From: Bog-756 sp963727955
GTDB lineage: Bacteria > Actinomycetota > Acidimicrobiia > Acidimicrobiales > RAAP-2
Direction of reading: 5' to 3'
NCBI GenBank assembly: GCA_963727955.1
Contig: CAVSII010000001.1
Location: 496,001 to 560,000 of the forward strand
Length of the DNA: 64,000 nt
The notes below the pieces were generated by a model. That model saw only the letters and a list, made by a program, of their open reading frames with translations, made no database searches and was not told where the DNA came from. Within the stretch, counting starts at the first letter, position 1; each line of letters opens with the position of its first letter. Both the position numbers and the translations under genes were made by a program. This document shows, piece after piece, positions 17,123 through 24,413 of the stretch.

Positions 17123-17989
17123 GTGTCGGCAGCCAAACCGGTCGGTTCGACCCCCGCCCATTCTGACCAGGCCGCTCAGTCCGACCCCTTCGACCTGACC
17201 CAAATCGGACCGGGACGCTTTAGCGCCGGTAGCGTCGGTGACCCTGCCGCCTATCAGGTCGTCTACGGCGGACAGCTGCTGGCTCAGATGATCCTGGCCT
17301 CCGACAGGGCGGCCGCCGACAAGGGCGTGGCCTCCATCCACACCCTCTTTGCCCGAGGCGCCACACCCACCAAGCCCATCGAGATCGACGTCGACGTCAT
17401 CCACGACGGCCGCACCATGGGCAGCCACTCGGTCGTGGTCCACCAGGGGGACCGGGTGTGCGCCCAGGGCCTGGTCCTGCGCCGGGCCGACGGTCCCGAT
17501 CTGATCCGTCACCAGCCGCCCCTGCCCGATGTCGACGGGGCGGAGCAGTCGCCGCCCGCCCCTCAGGCCGGCCTGGCCGCCCCCGGAAGCGAGCTCCGGG
17601 TGGTGGGTGGCGTAGACACCGGCGATCCGGACGGCCCGGTGGGGCCGGCCGAGCTCTTGGTCTGGGTCCGGCTTCCCGAGGCCGCCGGTGACCCGGCCCT
17701 GGCCCAGGCGCTGTTGGCCTACGGCACCGATGGCTTTCTGATCGGAACGGCCATGCGCCCGCACGCCGGTATAGGCCAGTCGATGGCCCATGGGGCGATC
17801 GCCACCGGAGTGGTTTCCCATACCCTGACCTTCCATGAGCCCGTTCCCACCGGCACCTGGCTGCTCATGGCCCACGAGGGGACATGGGCCGGCCGGGGCG
17901 CGGCTTACGGCCGGGCCCAGGTCTTCACCACGGAGGGCGCACTGGTGGCCTCCTTCGTCCAAGAGAGCATGATCAGAGACGCCCGATGA
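17123..17989 (+). CDS. Acyl-CoA thioesterase II (TesB-like)
   Basis: 288-residue double-hotdog thioesterase hydrolysing acyl-CoA to free acid plus CoA. GTG start 5 nt after the SDR stop. N-terminal hotdog contains VVYGGQLLAQ and ASIHTLFARGA; the C-terminal half contains AHGAIATGVVSHTLTFHEPV, WLLMAHEGTWAGRGAAYGRAQVF. A 45-residue Pro/Gly-rich linker lies between. In a CoA catabolic cluster such enzymes release CoA from dead-end intermediates. Followed 25 nt later by an aldehyde dehydrogenase. Confidence 0.88.
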   Translation: MSAAKPVGSTPAHSDQAAQSDPFDLTQIGPGRFSAGSVGDPAAYQVVYGGQLLAQMILASDRAAADKGVASIHTLFARGATPTKPIEIDVDVIHDGRTMGSHSVVVHQGDRVCAQGLVLRRADGPDLIRHQPPLPDVDGAEQSPPAPQAGLAAPGSELRVVGGVDTGDPDGPVGPAELLVWVRLPEAAGDPALAQALLAYGTDGFLIGTAMRPHAGIGQSMAHGAIATGVVSHTLTFHEPVPTGTWLLMAHEGTWAGRGAAYGRAQVFTTEGALVASFVQESMIRDAR

Positions 17990-18014
17990 ACTGCCGGGCT
18001 GAGGAGGAGAAACC

Positions 18015-19532
18015 ATGACCACGACCCTCGACCCCGCCGCCATCACCGGCGAGTCCCGGATGCTCATCGACGGCCAACTGGTGGAGGCCGAGACGGGCAA
18101 GCGCTTCCCCAACGTCAACCCGGCCACCGAGGAGGTGCTGGGGGAGACAGCCGACGCCGGCCATGCCGACATGGACCGGGCTATCGCCGCGGCCCGCCGG
18201 GCCTTCGACACCACCAGCTGGTCGACCGACAAAGAGCTGCGCAAGCGCTGCCTGTTCCAGTTGCAGGAGGCCCTCGAGAGCGAAGTCGAGCTGCTGCGAT
18301 CCGAGTTGGTGGCGGAGGTGGGCACACCGGTTCTCCTGACCTACGGTCCCCAGCTCGACGAGCCGTTGTCCGAGGGGCTGACCTGGCCGGCCCGGTTCAT
18401 CGACGAGTTCGCCTGGGAGCGCGACCTGGCCGAGGGCAAGGCCTTCGGCATGCACAGCTGGCGGCGGGTGCTCAAGGAGCCGGTCGGGGTGGTGGCCGCC
18501 ATCGTGCCCTGGAACTACCCCTTCGAGGTGACCATCAACAAGATCGGACAGGCGCTGGCCACGGGCAACACCGTCATCCTGAAGGCCGCTCCCGACACGC
18601 CGTGGAACGCCACCCGCATCGGCCGGCTGGTGGCCGAACGCACCGATTTCCCCGACGGTGTGTTCCAGGTGGTGGTCACCAGCGACAACGAGGTGGCCGA
18701 GGACCTGGTTACCGACCCCCGGGTCGACCTCATCTCCTTCACCGGATCGACGGGGGTGGGGCGCCGCATCATGGAGAAGGGCGCTCCGACCCTCAAGCGT
18801 CTGTTTCTCGAGCTGGGGGGCAAGTCGGCTGACATCGTGCTCGAGGACGCCGATCTCGCAGCCAAGCTCAGCTCGGCGTGGGCGGTGTGCGTCCACGGCG
18901 GACAGGGGTGCGTGATGCTCACCCGCATGTTGTTGCCACGGTCCCGATACGAGGAAGGCGTCGAACTGATGGCGGAGGGCTTCCGCAACGTCCCCTACGG
19001 CGATCCGACCGATCCCTCCAACTTCCAGGGACCCCAGATCAACGCCCGCCAGCGCGACAAGATCCTCGGCTACATCGAGCAGGGCCAGAAGGAGGGTGCT
19101 CGGGTGGTGGTCGGCGGGGGTCGCCCCGCTCATCTGTCCAAGGGGTACTACGTGGAGCCCACCTTGATGGCCGACGTGGACAACTCGATGACCATCGCCC
19201 AGGAGGAGATCTTCGGGCCGGTACTGGTGGTCATTCCCTTCGACGACGAGGAGGACGCAATCCGCATCGCCAACGACAGTCCTTACGGGCTGGGCTGCGG
19301 GGTTACCGCCGGCACGGATGAGCACGCCATCGCCGTGGCCCGGCGCATACGGGCCGGCTCGGCCATGATCAACGGAGGTCTGTGGTACGGGGCCGACGCT
19401 CCCTTCGGCGGATACAAGGCCAGCGGCATCGGTCGCCAGAATGGCGTGGAGGGGTTCGAGCAGTACACCGAGACGAAGACCATCGCCGGTCCCCTGCCCG
19501 ACTCCGGGGGGGGAGCCTTCGGTTCAGCGTAG
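18015..19532 (+). CDS. Aldehyde dehydrogenase
   Basis: 505-residue NAD(P)-dependent ALDH with a strong GAGGAGGAG ribosome site. All key residues are visible: VPWNYPF (Asn), FTGSTGVGRR (cofactor), LELGGKSA (general-base Glu), HGGQGCVMLTR (nucleophile Cys, near residue 300) and EEIFGPVLVV. It oxidises an aldehyde to the acid, feeding the CoA ligases. The C-terminus ends in a Gly/Ser-rich tail and its last 9 nt overlap the convergent crotonase gene. Confidence 0.93.
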   Translation: MTTTLDPAAITGESRMLIDGQLVEAETGKRFPNVNPATEEVLGETADAGHADMDRAIAAARRAFDTTSWSTDKELRKRCLFQLQEALESEVELLRSELVAEVGTPVLLTYGPQLDEPLSEGLTWPARFIDEFAWERDLAEGKAFGMHSWRRVLKEPVGVVAAIVPWNYPFEVTINKIGQALATGNTVILKAAPDTPWNATRIGRLVAERTDFPDGVFQVVVTSDNEVAEDLVTDPRVDLISFTGSTGVGRRIMEKGAPTLKRLFLELGGKSADIVLEDADLAAKLSSAWAVCVHGGQGCVMLTRMLLPRSRYEEGVELMAEGFRNVPYGDPTDPSNFQGPQINARQRDKILGYIEQGQKEGARVVVGGGRPAHLSKGYYVEPTLMADVDNSMTIAQEEIFGPVLVVIPFDDEEDAIRIANDSPYGLGCGVTAGTDEHAIAVARRIRAGSAMINGGLWYGADAPFGGYKASGIGRQNGVEGFEQYTETKTIAGPLPDSGGGAFGSA

Positions 19533-20339
19533 GCGCCACTCGATCCGTTTGCCCGAGGTGAAGGCCGACTGACCCTCGGCCAGCAGGGCCGGATCGGTGC
19601 CTATGTTGGTGAAGAGGAAAGCCTGATCGAGGGCCTGGCGGCGGGACAGCTCCAACCCGGTCCACAGGGCCCGCACGGTGCCCCCGACGGCCAGGGCGGG
19701 CTGGTCGGCTATGGCTTCGGCTGCCCACGCCGTACGGTGGCGGAGTTCGTCCATCGGCACCACCTCCGAGACGAACCCGATCTGGTGGGCGCGGGCCGCC
19801 GACATGCGCTCGTGGGCACCCAGCAGCGAGAGGCGCACCACTTCCTGGAAGGGCATCTTGTGCAGCAGGTTGATGGGTTCGAAGGCGGCCGGCATGCCGT
19901 AGGTGACATGGGGATCGAAGAAGGTGGCGTGCTCGGCGGCGATGATGAAGTCGACCTCGCCGAGTATGTAGAAAGCACCGCCGCAGGCCATGCCGTTGAT
20001 GGCGGCGATGACCGGTTTCCACAGGTCGTTCGATTTGGGGCAGACGCTCTTGCCCGGATCGTCGAAGTCCCAGGGTGTGTTGTAACCGGGGAGCTTCCCC
20101 GGCGGAAGGTCGTCGAAATTGCCCACGTCGGCCCGGTCGAGACCGGTGCAGAAGGCCTTTTCGCCGCTGCCGGTGATGACCACGCAGCGGACGTCGTCGT
20201 TGGTCCGGAGCATGGCCCACAGGGAGCGCAGCTCCCGCTGCATGGTGGTGTCGAAGGCGTTGAGCGCCTGGGGGCGGTTGAGGGTCACCCAGGCCACGCC
20301 TTCAGATTCGTCGTACAGCAGGGACTCGAACTCGGGCAT
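19524..20339 (-). CDS. Crotonase-fold (enoyl-CoA hydratase-like) protein
   Basis: 271 residues. The inner ATG at 20339 (MPEFESLLYD) is preferred over the ATG at 20348 because a minus-strand TACCAT -10 box lies 7 nt before it, giving a leaderless start, and neither ATG has a ribosome site. Crotonase features: VRCVVITGSGEKAFCTGLD oxyanion-hole strand and INGMACGGAFYILGEVD. The catalytic Glu after GGG is Tyr (GGAFY), and the second (QPE) is His (FDPHVTYG), so it is not a standard hydratase. The promoter region contains a hexamer repeat. Confidence 0.88.
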   Translation of the reverse strand: MPEFESLLYDESEGVAWVTLNRPQALNAFDTTMQRELRSLWAMLRTNDDVRCVVITGSGEKAFCTGLDRADVGNFDDLPPGKLPGYNTPWDFDDPGKSVCPKSNDLWKPVIAAINGMACGGAFYILGEVDFIIAAEHATFFDPHVTYGMPAAFEPINLLHKMPFQEVVRLSLLGAHERMSAARAHQIGFVSEVVPMDELRHRTAWAAEAIADQPALAVGGTVRALWTGLELSRRQALDQAFLFTNIGTDPALLAEGQSAFTSGKRIEWRLR

Positions 20340-20346
20340 GGCGGTC

Positions 20347-20352
20347 ATGGTA
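20347..20352 (-). promoter_or_regulatory. Putative -10 element, leaderless start of the crotonase
   Basis: Minus-strand TACCAT, 7 nt from the ATG at 20339. The hexamer repeat begins 3 nt further upstream, inside the interval where a -35/-10 spacer would be. Confidence 0.45.
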
Positions 20353-20354
20353 TC

Positions 20355-20390
20355 GGTCGAGGTCGAGGTCGAGGTCGAGGTCGAGGTCGA
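20355..20390. repeat. Perfect hexanucleotide repeat (GGTCGA)6
   Basis: Six perfect copies, 36 bp, immediately upstream of the minus-strand -10 box of the crotonase gene and downstream of the amine oxidase stop. Copy-number change in steps of 6 would move any upstream promoter element by about half a helical turn. Confidence 0.95.
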
Positions 20391-20456
20391 GGGAGACGTG
20401 GCGGTGGAAGGAGTCGTCGAGCTCGGAGAGGCGGCGGTCCCTGGCTGTCGCTCGGA

Positions 20457-22382
20457 TCAGTCGCAGTGGTCGGCGGGCGGGGGAAGGTCGAGTGCCGGGT
20501 TGCGGTCGAAGAACCCCACCGGCGCCAGGTGGAACCCGCAGTACTCCACGGGCATGACCGGCCAGTCCTCCGGTCGAGGCGAATGAGTGACACCGAAGGT
20601 GTGCCAGGCCACGATGTCGGTGCCCAGGAGAGGGCGGTCGGCGCTGGTCCACCGGGGCAGTCCCTCGCCGCCGGGGTGCTGGTTGGGAAAGTCGCCAGCC
20701 GCCCGACGCTCATCGGCAGAGTAGGGGGTGACCCAGAGGTTGTGCCGGGCGAATCCGGCCCGCTTCCCGACGGACGACTCGGGCCGGGCATGCAGGGTGG
20801 GGGTCGAACCGGGGACGAGCTTGTAGGCCACGGGACGTCCCAGTCCGTTGGTCGACTCCGGGTTCACGAAGCGCCAGTGCCGAGCGCTGGCCGCGTCGAC
20901 GTCCCGTCGGGCGCCCAGTTCCGACTCGAGCCGGGTGGCCTGCTGACGGAACCCGTTGCCCCACGGATTGTCCTCGCCCTGCTCCAGAGTTTCGAAGCTG
21001 ATCTCGTAGGCCTCGTTGAGCGGACCGTCCACGTTCATGTCGAGACGGGCGCAGAACAGATGCTGGTGGAGGGGGGCGGCCAGGCCCGGGGCCACCTCGG
21101 TGGCGAAGGGGGTCGGATCGCCGGGGGCAATGGCCTGGGTGGACATGATGCCGGTGAGCTTGACCTCCAGTTGGATGGTGCCGTCGAGGTAGAAATACCA
21201 GTAGAAGCCGTACTCGTAATTGCCCACGGTGGAGATGGAGGAGACCACCAGGCGACGCGAACGACGGACCTCGGTATGTCCGGTGTTCATGTCGTTGTGC
21301 TTCCACAGGATGCCGTAATCCTCCTCGTGGATGCAGATGGCGTTGGTTACCACGTAGGGCTTGCCGTGTTCGCTGCACAGCACGGCATCGAGGTAGGCGA
21401 TCGATCCGAGGCAGTCACAACCCTGGGTCAGCGAGTTGGCCATCCGCCCGAGTCCCCACTCGCCCACGTCGAAGGCGTTCTTCCATCCGTGCAGCGCGCC
21501 GGGATCGCCGTAGGGGACGACCATCTCGCTTATCGAAGCGCGGTACACGATCGGACGGGTGCCGTTGCCTTCGTCGTACCCTATGGTGTGGAGGACGAGA
21601 CCCTCGAGCGGGTCCAGAGACACCCGGAGGGACCATCCCTGCCAGGTCAAGTGGTTGCCGGCCAGGACGAAGCTCACCCCCTCGGGCTGCACGATGTCCA
21701 GTGGGCGGAGGTCGGTCCGCCACGGTTGGTTGTCCTCGGGCAGGTAGCTTCCCGGGTCCTCGGGCAGCGGGACGACACCCAGATCGAGGACCTCGAGCAC
21801 CTCACCGCGGGCTCCGTCGACGGTGGCCAGCACCCCTTCGATCGGTCGGGCGTAGCCGTTGTCCGACGGCTTCTCGCGATAGAAGCAGACACATCGGGAG
21901 ATGCGCCGGCCCTCTTCGATGGGCCGGTCGAAGTTGCCGGTCGGCCACGGATCGATCTGCACCTTGTCGAAGTCGGTGATACCCCGGCGGCGCATGGCCT
22001 CCTGCCAGGTGGGATCGGCGCGCAGGGCGATGGTGGCGCGGTAGGCGTCATCGAAGAGCAGGGCCGGGCAGGCACCCTCGCGCTCGGTCCAGCTGACGAT
22101 CTCCGCACCGGGCAGGGCGACCACAGCCTCTATGGCTCCGCTGCCGGGTCCGGGAACGAAGGTGACTCGGATCCGGCGGGGAACGGGGTCGCCGTGCGAG
22201 AAGCTCTCGACGGCCGCTTTACCGGGCTCGTCGACAGTGACCAGCGAGATGCGGGCGTGATCGTCGAGCTGCCCCTCCGCCCGTACGGCAGCCAGCGCCG
22301 CCTCCACCTCGTCCGCCCGCAGAGGATCGAGGGGGTGCGCAACGGGCCCGGCCGCCGCTTCAGGTCTCGATTCCACCGTCAC
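20457..22382 (-). CDS. Copper-containing primary amine oxidase (topaquinone enzyme)
   Basis: About 641 residues from the GTG at 22382 (VTVESRPEAA), close to the length of Arthrobacter amine oxidase. The TPQ precursor Tyr389 is in TVGNYEYGF (consensus N-Y-D/E), the catalytic base Asp305 in FDVGEWG, copper ligands His439 and His441 in APLHQHLF, and a third His in VAWHTFGVTHSPRPEDWP. It oxidatively deaminates a primary amine to an aldehyde, releasing ammonia and hydrogen peroxide; ALDHs at 18015 and 34126 could take the aldehyde. No signal peptide, so probably cytoplasmic. The upstream in-frame extension to 22517 is low-complexity and unlike the family. Confidence 0.94.
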   Translation of the reverse strand: MTVESRPEAAAGPVAHPLDPLRADEVEAALAAVRAEGQLDDHARISLVTVDEPGKAAVESFSHGDPVPRRIRVTFVPGPGSGAIEAVVALPGAEIVSWTEREGACPALLFDDAYRATIALRADPTWQEAMRRRGITDFDKVQIDPWPTGNFDRPIEEGRRISRCVCFYREKPSDNGYARPIEGVLATVDGARGEVLEVLDLGVVPLPEDPGSYLPEDNQPWRTDLRPLDIVQPEGVSFVLAGNHLTWQGWSLRVSLDPLEGLVLHTIGYDEGNGTRPIVYRASISEMVVPYGDPGALHGWKNAFDVGEWGLGRMANSLTQGCDCLGSIAYLDAVLCSEHGKPYVVTNAICIHEEDYGILWKHNDMNTGHTEVRRSRRLVVSSISTVGNYEYGFYWYFYLDGTIQLEVKLTGIMSTQAIAPGDPTPFATEVAPGLAAPLHQHLFCARLDMNVDGPLNEAYEISFETLEQGEDNPWGNGFRQQATRLESELGARRDVDAASARHWRFVNPESTNGLGRPVAYKLVPGSTPTLHARPESSVGKRAGFARHNLWVTPYSADERRAAGDFPNQHPGGEGLPRWTSADRPLLGTDIVAWHTFGVTHSPRPEDWPVMPVEYCGFHLAPVGFFDRNPALDLPPPADHCD

Positions 22383-22550
22383 GGTCGACCCGCCAGGCAG
22401 TCGGGCCGGTGGGCCCACCGGTGGGCGGTCGGGGCGCCAACGACCTGCTCGCCCCTCGTCCTGTGCTCTCGCATCTCCGTCCTCTCCCTCGCCCGCCCGT
22501 CCGCAGGGCGCGCTCATATCCCACCCGGGCAGCGCCGACGCCCGGCACAG

Positions 22551-22556
22551 TAGTCT
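22551..22556 (+). promoter_or_regulatory. Putative -10 element, leaderless start of the CoA ligase
   Basis: TAGTCT, 8 nt before the ATG at 22565, in the divergent gap from the amine oxidase. No Shine-Dalgarno sequence. Confidence 0.5.
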
Positions 22557-22564
22557 CTGCGGCG

Positions 22565-24085
22565 ATGACAGAACGTACCCCGGCTCCGGTTCGCGGGGTG
22601 ACGGGCCATGCCGAAACAGGGCCTGACAGGCCGGCGTTGGTGATGGGGGACGCGGTACGTACCTATGGTGACCTCGACCGCCGAGCCCGCCGGCTGGCCT
22701 CGGTACTGAAGGAGCAAGGGGCTGGTCCCCACCGGCCTGTGGCCGCCGTCCTCCCCAACGGGATCGAGGCCTTCGAGGTGGCCGTGGCCGCAGCCATGCT
22801 CAATGCTCCCTACCTGCCGGTCAACTGGCATCTCAAGGCCGATGAGCTGGCCTACATCCTCAGCGATGCCGACGTGGCGGTGGCCGTGGGCGAGGCCGGT
22901 GTCACCGACGAGGCGTTGGCCGCCGCTCTCGCCCAACACCCGGCCGGTTCCCTGTTGGTCGGTGCCGATTACGAGAAGGAGATCGAGTCGGCCACGCCTC
23001 TCCCGGGCGCCGACAGCGGGGCGGGCCCCGAGCTGATGTTCTATACCTCGGGCACCACGGCCCGGCCCAAAGGGGTGGTTCACACCAGCCTGTCGGACAA
23101 CAGCGGGAGGGTCCGCGGCATGGAGGGCCAAGTGGCCCTGTGGGGGTGGACCCCGGACGACGTGTACGTGATGAGCGGCCCCTCCTACCACGCCTCCCAT
23201 CTCGGGTGGGGATTGTGCTCGCTCTACGTGGGCGCCACCACCATCATCACGTCGCATTTCGAGGCCCGCTCGTTCCTGGAAGAGGTGGCTCGACATGGCG
23301 GCACCCGTTCGTTCATGGTGCCGGCCCATTTCATCCGCATCCTGGAGATACCGGCAGCGGAGCGAGCGATGCTGGACGTCTCGTCTTTTGCTCTCATCGT
23401 CCATGCCGCCGCTCCGTGCCCGGTGGCCGTCAAGTACAAGATGATGGAGGCGTTTCCCCATGCCGCCATCCACGAGCTCTACGGTGCCAGTGAGGGCGGC
23501 GCCACCAAGATCTCCCCCGAAGAGTGGCGAGCCAGGCCCGGAAGTGTGGGAAAGCCGTGGCCCGGTGTCGAGATCCGCATTCTCGACGACGAGGGCAACC
23601 CGGTAAGCACCGGCGAGTCGGGCATCATCTACATCCGACCGCCCGGCCCCCAGAAGTTCACGTACCGCAACGACGACGACGCCACCAGCCGGGCCTGGCA
23701 TGATGACGCCTTCACCGTCGGGGACATCGGGTTCCTCGACGCCGAGGGCTATCTGACCATCACCGATCGGGTGTCGGACATGGTTCTGTGGGGCGGGGTC
23801 AACATCGCCCCGCGCGAGATCGAAGAAGTTCTGTTCGAGCACCCGGCCGTGGTCGACTGCGCCGTCTTCGGCGTCCCCGATGAGCGGGACGGCGAGCGGC
23901 TCAAGGCCATGGTGCAGGTGCGGACGGCGGTCACCACCGACGAACTGGTCGCCCATGTCGAATCGCGGCTGGCCCGCTACAAGGTGCCTCGAGAGTGGCA
24001 ATTGGTGGACGAGCTTCCCCGCGATGCCAACGGCAAGGTACGCAAGCGCCTCTTGCGCCAAGCTCACGTTGCGGGGGAAGGGTAG
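22565..24085 (+). CDS. AMP-binding acyl-CoA synthetase
   Basis: 506-residue ANL-family CoA ligase. ATG at 22565 chosen over the long in-frame upstream extension because of the -10 box at the right distance. Motifs: P-loop MFYTSGTTARPKG around residue 158, ELYGASEGG, VGDIGFLDAEGYLTITDR, VLWGGVNIAPREIEEV, and C-terminal PRDANGKVRKR with the catalytic Lys. It activates a carboxylic acid for the ACAD at 24391. The ferredoxin GTG follows 4 nt after its stop, so both are co-translated or nearly so. Confidence 0.92.
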   Translation: MTERTPAPVRGVTGHAETGPDRPALVMGDAVRTYGDLDRRARRLASVLKEQGAGPHRPVAAVLPNGIEAFEVAVAAAMLNAPYLPVNWHLKADELAYILSDADVAVAVGEAGVTDEALAAALAQHPAGSLLVGADYEKEIESATPLPGADSGAGPELMFYTSGTTARPKGVVHTSLSDNSGRVRGMEGQVALWGWTPDDVYVMSGPSYHASHLGWGLCSLYVGATTIITSHFEARSFLEEVARHGGTRSFMVPAHFIRILEIPAAERAMLDVSSFALIVHAAAPCPVAVKYKMMEAFPHAAIHELYGASEGGATKISPEEWRARPGSVGKPWPGVEIRILDDEGNPVSTGESGIIYIRPPGPQKFTYRNDDDATSRAWHDDAFTVGDIGFLDAEGYLTITDRVSDMVLWGGVNIAPREIEEVLFEHPAVVDCAVFGVPDERDGERLKAMVQVRTAVTTDELVAHVESRLARYKVPREWQLVDELPRDANGKVRKRLLRQAHVAGEG

Positions 24086-24089
24086 TTCA

Positions 24090-24413
24090 GTGCTGCGTCC
24101 CGAAGTCGATCGTCACAAGTGCGTGGGATCGGGCAACTGTCTGTTCTGGGCGCCGGCCACCTTCGATCTGGACGACGAGGGGGTGGCTGTGGTCATCGAT
24201 CCCGACGGAGACGACGGGGACCGCATCCGGGTGGCGGTTGACGGATGTCCGTCAAAGGCTCTGTCGCTGATCCTCTCCGACTCGGCCGCCCCCCGCGTCG
24301 ATCCGGTGGGGACGACAGCGATTGGTGAGCCGGCTATTGGTGAGCCGGATGTTGGTGAGCCGGCGGTTGGAGAGCGAGCAGAGGAGGACCATGGCCATCG
24401 CCCTGTCCGATGA
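24090..24413 (+). CDS. [3Fe-4S] ferredoxin with a repeat-encoded tail
   Basis: 107 residues from the GTG at 24090. The first about 64 residues are a P450-type [3Fe-4S] ferredoxin: Cys11 and Cys17 in KCVGSGNC and Cys53 in GCP. Homologues normally end near SLILSD. Here about 42 more residues follow, including four copies of a five-residue unit (AIGEP, AIGEP, DVGEP, AVGER) encoded by a 15-bp tandem repeat, and the ORF overlaps the next ACAD by 23 nt. The tail probably arose by repeat expansion over the old stop codon. No P450 is adjacent. Confidence 0.88.
   Translation: MLRPEVDRHKCVGSGNCLFWAPATFDLDDEGVAVVIDPDGDDGDRIRVAVDGCPSKALSLILSDSAAPRVDPVGTTAIGEPAIGEPDVGEPAVGERAEEDHGHRPVR
24318..24377 (+). 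repeat. 15-bp tandem repeat (four units) inside the ferredoxin tail
   Basis: Units GCGATTGGTGAGCCG, GCTATTGGTGAGCCG, GATGTTGGTGAGCCG, GCGGTTGGAGAGCGA, codon-aligned with the ferredoxin so each adds five residues. It ends 13 nt before the start of the ACAD, next to its ribosome site GAGGAGG. Confidence 0.92.

Noticed and set aside
19737..22553. Very long plus-strand ORF of 938 codons
   Set aside because: It is antisense to the clear crotonase and copper amine oxidase and its translation is a low-complexity Gly/Val/Arg shadow, typical of high-GC DNA.
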